Position numbers and translations under genes: made by a program. Shown here in pieces: positions 52,151 through 64,000 of a stretch of 64,000 bases of DNA (positions are counted from its first letter, which is position 1; each line of letters begins with the position of its first letter). Source of the stretch: Dermacentor variabilis (Eukaryota; Arthropoda; Arachnida; Ixodida; Ixodidae); assembly GCF_050947875.1 (NCBI RefSeq), contig NC_134573.1:71239315-71303314 (forward strand). The letters run 5' to 3'. The notes beneath the pieces were generated by a model that had not been told where the DNA came from, made no database searches, and worked only from the letters and a program-made list of their open reading frames with translations.

Positions 52151-54313
52151 TGGTCGCTCAGCCTGCACTTAAACAACACGTGCATGCACTTCCTTTACTC
52201 TGGTCTGTCATTTTACCATCCTGAAAAGTGGTGACTATACGTACAACACTAGAGGTAGAACCGACACAGTCACGGAACGAGTGAATAACCTTTGCCACCC
52301 TTTGCTCGTGTACATAAGGAGAGGGCAGGAGGAAAAAAGGCGACGTAAGAAGGCAAGGAAACGACACTATTATATAGGCACTGCAGCATTTGCAAACTCA
52401 ATAAATTAAAATTAAAGGTACGCTATGGTATGTTACTAAACGACGTAATAGTTCTGCAGAAACCCTTTGTAGCACATAGCTATGTTTGGGTGGACGTCTC
52501 ATTTCCCTCTTATTATGCTACTATATTTTACAGCGAAGCTGTCAGCCTCTTGGTACCTCTTGGTGGTTGGAATTTTTTGTGTCCACGTCCATTAGCAAGA
52601 ATGTGGGCCGACCCGGCAGCAGTGCAGGTCAAGAGCAGTGGCTTGTAACCACGTAAAGTACTCGGCAAAGTTTGGCGAACAGTGCCTACATTTTATGGAA
52701 TCACTCATACAACACCCAGAACAGCATACCCTACGTTTCAATAAAGAACAAGCACAAAACAAGCATCCAAAACATATAATTGACAATAAAGCGCTCCTTC
52801 TACATATTTTGCACGCGGGTCACTTCCAGTACGCTCCATGAGCACCCGCGGCGTACTCAGCTGTTGTATTGTCGATCTAAGGTTTCTTCTTGTGTCGCAA
52901 TCTTGCCGACCTGCACAATTTTCAGACGCTTCACAAAGAGTAACAGTGCCATGAGGCCAAACTAAACAGAACCAGGCATGTATATATGCATGGCCGCTCG
53001 ATCAAAACGTGTTCTTGGCCTGCACCTTCTACCAAATGTGATAACAGGGCAGCACAATTTACTGCACAGTGCTCTCTGCAGAGAAGTAAACGTCTGTGGC
53101 TAGCCCAGAAACCCAGATCAATTAGGATTGTTTCCAGAGCACAAATGACTCCTTTTCAGATTTAAGCGATGGATTTAAGGTTGAAGGTAGTGCAAGAGAT
53201 AGAAAAAAAAAGCGAGACAACAAATACAGCGCTAGCACCGTTTATGTTGTTTTCTTGACGAAGAATAATAATAATAAACAAAGGCGACAATTTCCTACTC
53301 GTCTAAACACACTGAAATGGTTAACCAAACCTTATTTGGATTGACTGGCTCTTGTACAGCCGCTGCAGTCATGCCCAAACACGCGGCGAGTATGGATGAT
53401 CACCACTTGCATAAGTTTTGGGGGGTTAATTTCGCTCCACGCAACAATATAATCACTTTACGGAGTATCTGCCATGCTTTCTACGTGCCCCTAATTTCAA
53501 TAAATTGAATGAGACTGATATCGTGGGAACATTTAAACAAATAAAATCAGATTTAAGGTCATGGGTGATACATGATGCTCATATTCCTTGAAGTTTTCTT
53601 CGGTATTTGAAGCATGCGAACCTGATTGTGAAGTCATCTTTAATGTCAATGTGTTTTTTTTTCCTGTTGATGCAATAATATCATTCGTTCAAATAATATA
53701 TTTTGTTCATATTTTGCAATATCATTTTTTCCTATATTTATTTATTTATTTGTACACATATCAGTACTACCAGCTGACTGCCCAGCCTCGCACACAAGTA
53801 ATGTTGCTTATGTGGGCTGGATCTGTAACCATGACATGACTGGATGTAACAAAGATTATTATTATTATTATAGAACCAAAACACAAAAAGCAGCGACCAC
53901 CTGATTTGTGTTTCACGAACTTGTGTTTCACACACACACACACAAAAGAAAAATTCTGCACGCATGGTTCAACCTGTGTGACAAGCAGGCCATCTGTGAA
54001 TGGAGCAACTTAAAGAATAATTAGGCAGGAAAGTTTGCACTACCGTAGGCGAAGGAACTTGCTTTCATCGATTTTGCTAAGGATGGAAATAAGCCATACC
54101 TGCCAGCAGGTGCTTCCTTACCCTTCTGATTATTGCCAGCAGGTGCTCTGGTTGTCATAAGACAACCACAGTGCCGCGCAGGAGCGCTAGTTGCGGACGC
54201 CACCTACCGAGAAAAAAATTTGCCCTGGCTGGGGGTACAGTCCATGGAGAAAACATTTGCTTTCCTCCTTGGTACAACCGGTACAGCAAGCGGTCCTCCT
54301 CCATTTTGCTGCA
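52151..54313. other. Intergenic sequence with simple repeats
   Basis: Contains ATT/TTA repeats near 53738-53752 and 53857-53871, and a CACACACA run at 53929-53943. No supported gene. Confidence 0.45.
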
Positions 54314-54394
54314 ATGTCGAATGCACTGTCAAAGCACGAATTTCTCCGCGCGCCGGTCTGCGTGCGTGAACTTTACAGCAATGGTTTGCCACAG
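54314..54394 (+). CDS. Candidate first coding exon of an unrecognised gene
   Basis: ATG in GCTGCAATGTCG opens a 27-codon frame, MSNALSKHEFLRAPVCVREL then YSNGLPQ, ending exactly at CAG|GTACTT, a reasonable donor in phase 0. The sequence before it is CpG-richer than its surroundings, as at a promoter. The composition is protein-like. No family was recognised. The downstream frame at 54716 does not fit in phase, so another exon would be needed. Confidence 0.35.
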
Positions 54395-54715
54395 GTACTT
54401 GCTACGTGTGGAGGGACATTTACACCATCTTGTCTGGATCAAGCTCAATTATTTTCACCGCTGAAATGTCGCGAAAGCACAGCTACCTGCATTGATCGCT
54501 ACGTCAACGGTGCGGTGTAGGCCACGAAAAAAATATTTAAAAAGCTAGTGCGAAGGAAGTGTGTGCGTCTGTGTCATTTCTTCTTTTCTTATTTTTTTTT
54601 TCTGCCTGCAGCACATTTTTAAATGTCTCAAAGCCGAAATATGTTTTGCCACAGGAATTTTCTACCTAAATAATCATCAGCATGAGGCCAGTTCTTTTTT
54701 TTTATTATTTTTCAG

Positions 54716-54969
54716 GTAAAGAAATGATTGCAATTGTGGCTAAAATGAAAGAGAACATGGACACTTATGGCAATTTCATGCTTCAGAATAAAATTTTGAG
54801 TCAGCAGGAGGTTATGTCCACTCTCAGGAGTCTGCAGCAACTGTGGGTACTTAGGGATCTTTTGCGTGTCCTGCAGAGTTTACGTTCCGAATTTTCAGAC
54901 CCGGAATACTGTTATTTCATTCTCACTCTATATACTGCGCTTGTTTTGAGATACATACAAAAAAATTAA
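54716..54969 (+). CDS. Candidate exon, helical, unrecognised
   Basis: After a pyrimidine-rich tract ending TTTTTCAG, a frame reads KEMIAIVAKMKENMDTYGNF, MLQNKILSQQEVMSTLRSLQ, WVLRDLLRVLQSLRSEFSDP and ends VLRYIQKN with a stop. Predicted to be mostly helical. It could be a terminal exon of the candidate at 54314 if an intermediate exon corrects the phase (27 codons, phase 0, against an entry needing one base). It could also be chance. No family was recognised. Confidence 0.3.
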
Positions 54970-57451
54970 CAGATCATTCACACTACTTTTGTCTGTTAAC
55001 CTGCATGTGATAAATATGCACAAGTTTGTGGTTCTTCAGTGCACAGCAGCGTGAAAAGTGTTAGGTTACGTTAAATTGCTAGGTTTAACATCCAGAAGCT
55101 GAAAAGCAGACTGTGAGGGACACCGTAGTGGAAGCCTCCATATTTTAGCCATCTGGTGTTTTTGACTACACACTCCAAGCGCAGTACATGAGCATGCTTT
55201 TTTTTTGTTGTCATTAGGTCTCTCAGAATACAGCTTCCGTGGCTGGCAATCGAAGCCACAGCCTCGTGCCAAGCAGCGCAACGCTGTATAACCATAGAGC
55301 GGGTTGAGGAAGAAGAGCAAATTGTGAAAAGAGAGCAATGAGTTCGAATATGAGTTTATTGATACAACTATCTTTTTGTTAACCTTTCTTTGTAATAATT
55401 TTATGGGATGTTTTTTAGCTGTCAAAACAGTACATCTCTTGCTGTTTGCACAAAAAAGTTAAGCCCCTGTGTTTGACAGGTCCTTCCTATACGTGAGGCC
55501 TCGTCTACTTTGTATTTTTCATGCGATTGTGCCCGCTCGCATCTACCTCATTGTTCATGTAGCACTGACTTATCATATCGCTAGCCTGGTGCCAGCGGTA
55601 CAACCATGCGTGTACTGAGGGATCCATTTCGGAGAAGCAGCCAGACAATGCAGGTGTTCTTGTGCACAGCTTGCAATATCGGGCACAGAGCAAAATGAAA
55701 CACGCCCCAGAAGTGCACCGGGCAACAAAAACGTGAGGAAAACAAAATGGGATGGGGCGGGGGGGTGAAGAAGGCGGGGACTGTGACCTGCACGTGACTC
55801 GATCCTGTGCATCCGTATGGGACAACACAAGGAAGTAATTTTTATTGCGGAGGCTAGACAGGGCAAGTGGCAAGAATGTCCATGTTAGCAATGAAGCTCA
55901 CCTCCTGAAATAATGGGTTCGCAACACTTCAAAGATTTCTGTCTCTGCTAACAACGAACCAAAAGTTCTTGCAGTAGAACACTCCCTAGAGGGCACGTAA
56001 CAATTTCTAGCATGCAACTATATTTGCTTTGTGGCCTGGTAAGGAGCCCTATAAAGGGTTATACCTTTCTGTCACTGTTGTGCTGATGATGGAATAAACA
56101 TGCAAAAGAGTACTCCACTGCTTCTCAACTATACAAGTTGACAACTATTCAAGCTACAGGACAGCTTTCTGTGGCAATGAAAGAAAAGCTATGAAGGCAA
56201 ATAGAAAACATGAGTATACTCCTGGAAAAAGTCCAACATTCTCATCCGTATTAGCTAAGCGGGGGATATTTGCAACAGCAAAATAAGACAAAATACACTA
56301 AAGAGTGTCACATTTGAGTTACTTTTCTGCTTTCATCTTCCGTGTTGAGGCAAATGCAAAACTGCTGCACACGGAAGCTACACTGATTCCCAGTACTATA
56401 CGTTCCAAGAAACCAAGAGCGCTGTCAAACGCTGCTGGACTACTTGGCACAGTAACACATACGCAGGCTCTCTGCACCTGTAGCTTTCCTTTCACTGCCA
56501 CAGAAAGCTGTGTGTGAGTATATCCCAAATGCCCATTCTCCTTGGGACGAAATCATTGCAAATACCGTCATTGGTGTTTCTGATGGCAAACATAATCTCA
56601 CTTCCCTGTGACTATCCAAAACGCATGTGGTGAGAGATAAAATGAAGAAAACCAGACTGGTAACCGTATAATAAGCTTTATCAAAGCCAAAACAAGGTGA
56701 AAAAGAAAAAAAAAAAGAGTAAACATGTCTTGCAGCAAAAAATGTATGAAACAAAGTAGCACTGTAAGCGCAACAATAAATCGTTCAACAGCTAGACCAA
56801 TAAATACATATAAAGAAAGAATATACAACAGTTTGAACAAGAGTTCATTTTATACATAGGCAGCCTGTGTTGCTTTTAGACAGCTAAGTATGCCAAGTCA
56901 GAAGATCTGAGCGCAACACACTACACAAGACACAATGCGCCCTCTAAGCATTTAGCAACCGGCTAGGGTCTTGAAACGTAGACCAAAAGCAGGCAACCTA
57001 CCCGAGCTTACTCAAATACTGTGGCGTAGTCAAAGAAAGAGCTGCTGCAGGTTATGGTACATTTGACTGGTTGCAAATTAATTTGGAGTGATGTGGAGCT
57101 GGAGCTCAATCACAGGAGTCATATGATCGTATTAATTTTGTCGGACGCCTTACACACTCTCAGGTTAAATGTGAGAGCGCTTCCGAGTGGTCTGAGCTTT
57201 TTAGTGGTGCTGTGAATGGACCAAACAAGTTTGTTAAGACTGATGAACATTTCTTTCTTGTCTTTTATTAATGCGTACGGCAGACTATACTTGCGCCAGT
57301 TTCTTTCTTCTCTTTCGTGATCATGGTGCATGCTGGGGCGGAGCTACTATACCGGTGCCATTCCAAGCGCTTCCTTTCAAACAGCTAAATGTACCCCCAG
57401 ATCGCTCTAGAGTGTTTGAATATGACCAGTCAAAAGTACCATTCATTTTAT
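54970..57451. other. Intergenic sequence
   Basis: No supported gene. The GC-rich part at 55560-55800 has overlapping open frames on the minus strand but no recognisable domain or splice pattern. Confidence 0.4.
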
Positions 57452-57905
57452 AAAGGGACACTAAAGAGGATTATTAAATGAGTCACTGCTCTTTCAAAGC
57501 ACGCTCTGAATTTTTGTTTTTTTTTCAAATTCGGAAAGCTTACTTAGTGATGGAGAAAATAACCACAGCCTATACCACCAATGACGTTCATACACTGTCA
57601 CCAATTTCCTAGCGTTTCCCTATTTGGGTTAATTTTCTTAAAGGAAAAATCCAGAAAACTTGCCAGTTTGAGTTTTTGTTCATTTTCGGATGTGATATAA
57701 CACCCTTCTGTCAGTCAACAACCAATCAGCATCAGCCAGAATCCACCATGTCATCGTGAGCCGGTACGAGAGCTTCAAGGTGGCGTTGCCTCTTGTTGTT
57801 TTACTTGGCATACTTTTTGGCATGCCAAGCCAGCACTCGCAGTTACACTGACACTGTAATATAATAATATGTAATAGGCTAATTTAATATTTTTCATAGT
57901 GCCCT
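57452..57905. mobile_element. Probable TTAA-type MITE, decayed
   Basis: The left end AAAGGGACACTAAAGAGGA matches that of the 30400 MITE. The right side CATAGTGCCCTTTCT is a mutated complement. Flanking TTAA is lost on both sides, so it is an older copy and the borders are approximate. Confidence 0.5.
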
Positions 57906-60900
57906 TTCTAACTCTCATACAAGAACATCAGCTCGCTTCACCCACAACACTTTGACTCCTACTTCAGGGAGCCTTCTCTCTCACATATACAGTTACATTT
58001 GGAAGCATCATGCACAATACACTACTTGCAACACAAACACGCGAAAGATATTAGGCTACACTGCAACAATATCATAAATAAGCAGCTCGCTCATGGGCTC
58101 TCTCATATATTGCACTGTTGTTTGAAACAACATGCCACTGCTGCAATGTGAAAAGTGACTCGTCAGAACCCATAACGAAAGATACTGACTGGCCAATTGT
58201 GTGTTCAGTTAACAAGAACTTAAAAAGTGAGCAGTGCCAAGCCTTGCAATTGCAACAATTATCACAGCTGAACTCGATCTCCAGCGCAAAGTACTAGATC
58301 ACAGTAAAAAAAGTTAACGAGTCCAGCTGTTTCACATCCCAAAAGGCAATCCTAACCAGTGAAACCTGTTGAGTGAAATTTGAGGAGTTGAGTTTCAGGA
58401 TGCAAGCCAACTGGACAATTAAAACTGAAATTTTTTTACTGTGGTGACCCCTATGCATTCTTTGCATTTGTTTTGTAAGTGAGGAATCAACTACATCATC
58501 ATCACAGCTTCGTTCAGCCAGCTTGGCGGTTAGCAGACATTTTGCGGCAGAAAAACATGAGTTTACCAAGACCATGCATTGCATACAAGAAAAACAGATT
58601 TCACAAATGCTGGTGCAGCACACAACAAACCCAAACCAACAACAACAACATGGCAGCAACATTCCGGATGCTGAGATTTCATTACAAGACACTTGCCAGT
58701 TATGGGGTTCTTCAGATCGGTGCTAAGTCCTTGCATGGCTGGCAACTGAGAGGAACTGGCAGGTCCAGCAAACCACTGCATTTGCAAGGTTTGCCCACAA
58801 CCATTGTCTGCATGCTTACTACAACATTTACATCCCTGTTAAGGTTGCAACAAGCAGGTTTCATCAAGTGACCATAGCAATTTAAAGCATACTATCATCG
58901 CTGTTCACTAATTGCACGTTCTGCACCAGATACCAACCAGAATGTTTTGGCAGTGAACTATAACAGGTATGAAAATCAAGCAAGGCTGTTTTCAGGGCTG
59001 TCCACAAATAGATGTAGCCATAACACAGGAAATGGCAAAAGAAGCTTGCACTTACACCAAATTGCCAGTATACCAGTGTCCAAAATGCCATAGCAGAAGC
59101 AATTACTGAGGCTCTTATGCTGAGCAGCAGATGCTGGCAAATGCTGCAACACTTGCAAGGTTGCTACTACAAGTTTGACGGATGGCATGCCATTTTCATA
59201 GACTTCTTGCAACATGCACTGCGTAGCAATGTAAGAAAAATATGAGGCAGGCAGATGGAGAGCTAGCCAACAGCGTAAACCAACAAACACAGGACTGCAC
59301 AGGACTAGCGCACATGTCATAAGAGCGCGATAGGCATCACAGGCAAGTTTTCTTGAATGCTAGGCTACTCAAGAAAACAAGAACTCTGGTTGCGAACAAA
59401 TGTTCAAAGCCAACTGCAACAAAATTTTCAGCTGAGCAAGAAGCCTAGTTCCAGATAGCGTAGATGTAGAGCAGCCTCTGTGCAAAATTTTCCTTGAAGT
59501 ATGAGTGGATGCATCAAGAAAGGCTTTCAAGAGTTGTTTTTAAAACCAAAGCTATAAAGAAAAGAAAAAGAAGGACCATTACCACTCACTGCCCATGGTG
59601 CGCTGAAAACTCTCGGATAAAATGTGCTGGGACTTGTGTCCCATCCACTAACCACCAGGTGCGTGCATTGTCTGCTTAATTACGATTTAAAGGCTGCTAT
59701 TAAGAAAATGAGTTACCAGCCCTGCAGCTTTGCCAAGACTGTTCCAGCAGTATATGCTAGTCGTTTATTACCAATTTAGCAAAAGTTAAATATTGTTGCA
59801 CTTGCCACTGAACTTGCAGACCATGACACAGCATCGACACACCACTAGCAACTAGTTGAATGATCAAACTAAAATGAAGAATTAGCTAGTACTCTACAGT
59901 TAGCCAACTCGACTAGATGTGAATGCTACTTATAACACCCCCATTTTGAGCTGCTGGCATCAATACTGCTAGGTAACAGGGTTCTCTACCTAACCTAAAA
60001 GGTAAACAAACAAGCAGACACTAAACAAAGACGGTTACAGGCCAGATTGGCCAATTACTCTTCTGAAACTCCCTTGCCATCTGCTTGACAAATGTGGGTG
60101 GCTTATTAAGAAGTGACAACTAAGTTCAAATGTCCATGCTTGGGTTCTGCACCAAAATTGCAGTGCAGATTGCATGGCACTACGAGATTCACAGTATTTT
60201 TAATGCATTAGATCATTCTTCTGTAGGACAGGAATTTTGAATGCTTTACTTTGAAATTCACTTTCGAACACTATATGGTGCTTCTTCATTGTTAAGCAAT
60301 TACCCAGCCTTGGGTGGGCTGACAATGACAGCTTGTGTGAGAATATTAAAGTGGCTTTGCTGCTTGTATTTTGCTTTTACGCCTACTGCTGGCATGCTAC
60401 GCCTCCAGTATCAACAAAAAATATAGATCGAGCCTTTGTAATAAGTATTTTTTTTTTATCCATTCTTATCACACCACAGTCATACAGATGACCACTCGAC
60501 ACTGATAAGGTCAGAATTGAAGGAAATCAATAATCTCTTCAACAGATCAATCTGTTACCAGTACAGTAGCCATGATTTCTTACTCCATACGTAATGGAGC
60601 CGTTCACCACCGTTTATTCATTAACAGTTCAATGATGGTTTCTGTTCTCAACATATGACTTCTAACTATACTTTCACTTTTGCAACATTCACTATCATGC
60701 CTCACTGCAGAAACAGGTGTTTGTTAATGCTGAAATGTTTTTGTCCATGCTGTGAAGTCGTGAAAACAGTCCTGACAGGACATGTGCTCAAAGGGTTTTG
60801 TTCACTGTGAAAAATGGTTCTCCACAATAAATGCATCTGGAGGTCTTTTGTGAGCATGTAAAGTCAAGTGCAAGACCTAACTGGCAGGAATGGTGCATTA

Positions 60901-62671
60901 TGACAGCAGGATAAGTTGCCACAACTAACACGATTGCAAGTTTGGCTTTTCTTATTCACATGTGTAACATATTAACCTTGGAAAGCTTGCGTGTCTGAAC
61001 TTTTATTGGTTATTGGAGCATCCTAGTGTTGTGGCACAAAGCAGATTTACAAACAGTCCCAAAAAAGGTGTGATTCACATACTGGGTGCATGAGGTATTT
61101 GAAAACACGGTTTCTGAATGCCACAGATGGTAACATTCTTGTTCCATCTGTCTAGGTGCCTAGCTTTCTCTTCACCAGCCTCTCCGTCACCTACGTAGCA
61201 CTAGGGTGTCAGCTTCCAGTGTGACACACCATTGGCGATTGAGTTTCAACAGCAGGTGGTGGCCATTATGAATGTCAACCCTGAAAGACCAATTATGGCC
61301 ATTGTGAAGAAGCATCAATCAAGGAGCAGATTCAGCCGCCAAGCCTTCTGCGCATGACTTCATTAAGTGCCACTTCTAAGAAATAAATTTGCTTGCTCCC
61401 ACAAGGCCTGCCCGACCCAAGAGTGTCTGGCTGTGAACGTCTGTGGCCCCGTTGCCCTAAATACAGCAACCTAGTTCCCTATATAATCTAGCTATGCTGC
61501 TGTAAGGGCAGTGTTATTGGGATGGAGACTAACAAACAACCACACAATGCTTAAAACATGCTATAAGCTGTTACTGTGGAATCACTGCTGAACATAACAG
61601 GCACTATTTGATCTGAGCACGCAGCCATTATTGTAGCTGAACTCACTCAATAATTTAAGCCGACGATAGTTTTATTCAACAGACCTAGATAGCAGCAGTG
61701 ACAGAAGCAATGTAAAGGTTTTGGAACAAATATTTTGATCTTCTCTGAAATATCATTGATAATTTGTAGTCATCATTATGTCCTCAAATACCTTGCGCAC
61801 CCGGTATCCTTGTGAGACCTGAAGACAGCTCAGACATGATTGCTTTTCGTCTCTATTCTTATGCCATTACGTATGCTAGAAGTGGCGGGTAAAAAGAAAG
61901 GAAAAAAAGAGCACTAGAATATGCCATGGTTAGATGCTGAAGGCAGCCCCTCCATGCGTACATGGACACGCTAATCATTTTCTCATGTTTCTTTACCTAA
62001 AATCATTGTTTCAGTGCTTAAGAACAGTGAAGAAGATGTGACATTGGATGCTATGTTGGCATGTTGACTGTACATTCAAGATTTTCATGTTAACTCGTGG
62101 CATTCGAAACACACTTCATGGACATTTTTTGTTGTCTGTGATGACATAACAGTCAAGATAAAATTAGTCCCAATTTTCGTGAACGCCCAACAGCAAGGAT
62201 ACGATTGAACTATTTCCTTACAGTTTCACATGCATACGACAATATCCAGAATGAATATTTTTTGTAGTCACTTCCTAATTCATTTTGAAGAAGATTTAAG
62301 GCAATGTACATGGGGTTGCATAAGAGAATGGTACAATTACTTTTTGGATGCGCATGGCCCCATCTGGCTGTTTCAATTGGACACGAAAGTAGGAGGCATT
62401 AAGAATAATGGTGTTTCATATCATAGCAAAATGCCTTCACAGATTTCCCTAGCAGAGAGACCACTGTTTGAGAATCGCTGGTTTGGGTGAGTGGTGGGCA
62501 CCGACAACGATGCCTCAGAAGTGATGCCAGGTCATGAGCACAGACCCACAAAGGCAGGCACCTGGACATCGCACACATTGCAGCTTTCACCAGGCACGAC
62601 GACAGCCACAAATCTCAAGGGGAACCAGTGATGCTCCAGCTGGGGTTACAAGGAGCAGGATGGTGGCAGCC
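57906..62671. other. Long intergenic or intronic stretch without recognised genes
   Basis: About 4.8 kb of AT-rich DNA. No exon, RNA gene or clear transposon end was accepted. A TTTATT at about 61668 would be an AATAAA on the minus strand and could serve the exon candidate at 62672-62823, at the cost of a 1-kb 3' UTR. Confidence 0.4.
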
Positions 62672-62823
62672 CTATGACGATTCATCGCACGGCCTATCGG
62701 GACGGGGCGTGTGGATGAAAGTGGGCTTCTCCCGTTTGGGCTCTGAGGAGGCCACCTCCTCGCAGACATGCACCATAATGCCTGGCTGGGTTTCTGAAGC
62801 TGGGTGGAGCTCGTGTGGCTCAC
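62672..62823 (-). CDS. Candidate terminal exon of an unrecognised minus-strand gene
   Basis: Reading from 62823 down: the acceptor is CACTTCTTGCAG, then GEPHELHPASETQPGIMVHV, CEEVASSEPKREKPTFIHTP, RPDRPCDESS and a TAG stop at 62674-62672. The entry needs one base from an upstream exon. The segment is clearly richer in GC than its neighbours. Other frames across it are also open for a while, which lowers confidence. No family was recognised; upstream exons would lie beyond the right edge. Confidence 0.35.
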
Positions 62824-63049
62824 CTGCAAGAAGTGCATTGGTCTGTGTGTCATCATCCTTATCATCATTATCATCACCTATTTAATGCACACTGCACGAT
62901 GAAGTCCTCTCTCCCAGCGATCCCCAGTTAGTAATGCCGGCTTGTGCCAGCGAACTCCTTCCGATGCGAGCAAATTTTCTAATTTCATCACAACACCTAG
63001 TTCTTTGCCATCCTTCAAACACTTACCTTGGCACCTGTTCTGCAACTCC

Positions 63050-63856
63050 AATAGACCTATTTAACTATTCCTGCAGTTCAGGAATAGTTAAAGTACACCA
63101 GACATACAATTATATGTTAAGCAGTCAACTCAAATTAGAAACTCGTAAGAACATAACAAATTTGCGCGTTCTGGCCAATTTAAAGATTAGGCATTCAAAT
63201 TATCCCACGCATCATGGAGAAAATTGGGAAGTAGACACAGTACGATTAAACTCTGGAAAAGAGCGCTTGTCTTACGCTCTTCCGTCCCTTCTGAATCACT
63301 ATACCTTAAAATTTTGACTTGTTTGATTGCTCATATCAGGATATCCGCAAGTTATATACAGTGATGTATAGCTCTGAGGTTTCTACTACTTAACACTTGT
63401 TTTATTACAAACCTTGTCCCATTTATCAAATCCATAACTATATCGAAGTGTTTCACTTGGTTGTATGTAACTGTTTGTAACAAGTTGATTTCTATATCGT
63501 TTTTTCCTGTACCTTCAGCGTATTTATTCTAGATATTTGTAATTTGATAGCATTTCAGATAAATGCATTCCCTTTTTTCTAAGAAACTATTTTGTATTTA
63601 TTTTTATGACGACTGTAGAAACTCCTTTAACTTTTCTGTATTAGCTTTACATTTCCATTACTTAGTGTGTGCCCTACAGTACTACGCTGTCTGTTAAGTT
63701 TCAATTTTTGATTTATTTTAAGGGAGTGCTGTTACCTCTCCAAACTTTTTCTATGGGGCTGTGACCTAGTCAAGCTGTTCTGACAAACCGCTTTTTGTCA
63801 CAGTCCTTCTCTCTGTATCATTGACAGAATGAAAATAAAGATTGATTGATTGATAT
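63050..63856 (+). mobile_element. LINE 3' end with GATT-repeat tail
   Basis: The C-terminal LINE-like peptide TRKNITNLRVLANLKIRHSN, then DTVRLNSGKERLSYALPSLL, NHY precedes a long AT-rich 3' UTR ending AATGAAAATAAAG and the (ATTG)n tail at 63840-63855. The ALPSLLN-type motif is a common ending of CR1-like ORF2 proteins. The rest of the element is missing (5' truncation). Confidence 0.7.
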
Positions 63857-64000
63857 ACTCGCTCACCAATATTTTTGTAGGCTACGGACTCAGTCACACT
63901 CATGTGCACTAACACTTGTCGGCACTCACTCACATTCCTACTCATGCTCACCAACTCTCACTAGCATTCATAGTCGCATCCACTCACAGTCGCCGACAGC

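Noticed and set aside
55505..55891. Overlapping minus-strand frames in a GC-rich patch
   Set aside because: Two frames look partly protein-like, but neither has a recognised domain, consistent splice sites or a partner exon.
62934..63317. A 127-residue + strand frame read as a possible host gene
   Set aside because: Its second half matches the ending of LINE ORF2 proteins and is followed by a LINE-type 3' tail, so it is annotated as a LINE fragment.

Overview
The window is eukaryotic, and very probably comes from a hard tick (Ixodidae). Evidence: short conserved exons with GT/AG splice sites sit in long AT-rich introns. There are at least six copies of a tRNA-derived SINE with the layout of the tick SINE family described as Ruka. 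Around these are decayed LINE, Penelope-like, Ty3/gypsy, Tigger, hAT-like and TTAA-flanked elements. The genus cannot be read from the sequence alone.

Two host genes are well supported, both on the + strand. The first (3135-17873, open at the 5' end) encodes a LEM-domain inner-nuclear-membrane protein of the LAP2/emerin/bocksbeutel type. Four exons join in consistent phase: LEM domain, proline-rich and acidic linker, Ser/Thr-rich linker, then a basic stretch, one transmembrane helix and a short tail, followed by poly(A) signals at about 18.0 kb. The second (37802-46473) is a complete three-exon gene for translation initiation factor eIF3 subunit M (385 residues), with a poly(A) signal at 46625. 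The two genes have unrelated jobs (nuclear envelope and translation) and are separated by about 20 kb of repeats.

Layout. 1-3 kb: flank with two decayed retroelement tails. 3-18 kb: the LEM gene; its introns hold a SINE, a LINE interrupted by a TA-flanked DNA element, a second element with the same left terminus, a Tigger-type MITE next to a hAT-like element, and microsatellites. 18.1-20.3 kb: a Tigger element with both ends and a broken transposase. 20.4-24.3 kb: two Penelope-like fragments in opposite orientations, each close to or split by a SINE. 24.4-27 kb: an inverted LINE and a truncated SINE. 28.1-29.6 kb: an old tandem array with an apparent higher-order period. 30.3-31.1 kb: a GGAC/ATCC-rich repeat split by a TTAA-flanked MITE. 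33-36.6 kb: a gypsy integrase relic and two LINEs facing each other. 36.8-37.05 kb: a short Arg/Ala-rich ORF with a TATA-like box. 38-46.5 kb: eIF3m, whose first intron holds a foldback element, a small MITE, a miRNA-precursor-like hairpin and a gypsy gag relic. 46.6-64 kb: mostly non-coding, with SINEs, MITEs, three orphan exon candidates (two near 54.3-55 kb, one at 62.7 kb) and a LINE 3' end with a GATT-repeat tail.

I found no operon, CRISPR array, prophage or other prokaryotic system. The most unusual structures are the ~85-bp tandem array with ~250-bp superperiod at 28.1-29.6 kb, the 22-bp-stem hairpin at 41.8 kb, and several nested insertions whose target-site duplications can be read directly because they interrupt a coding frame.
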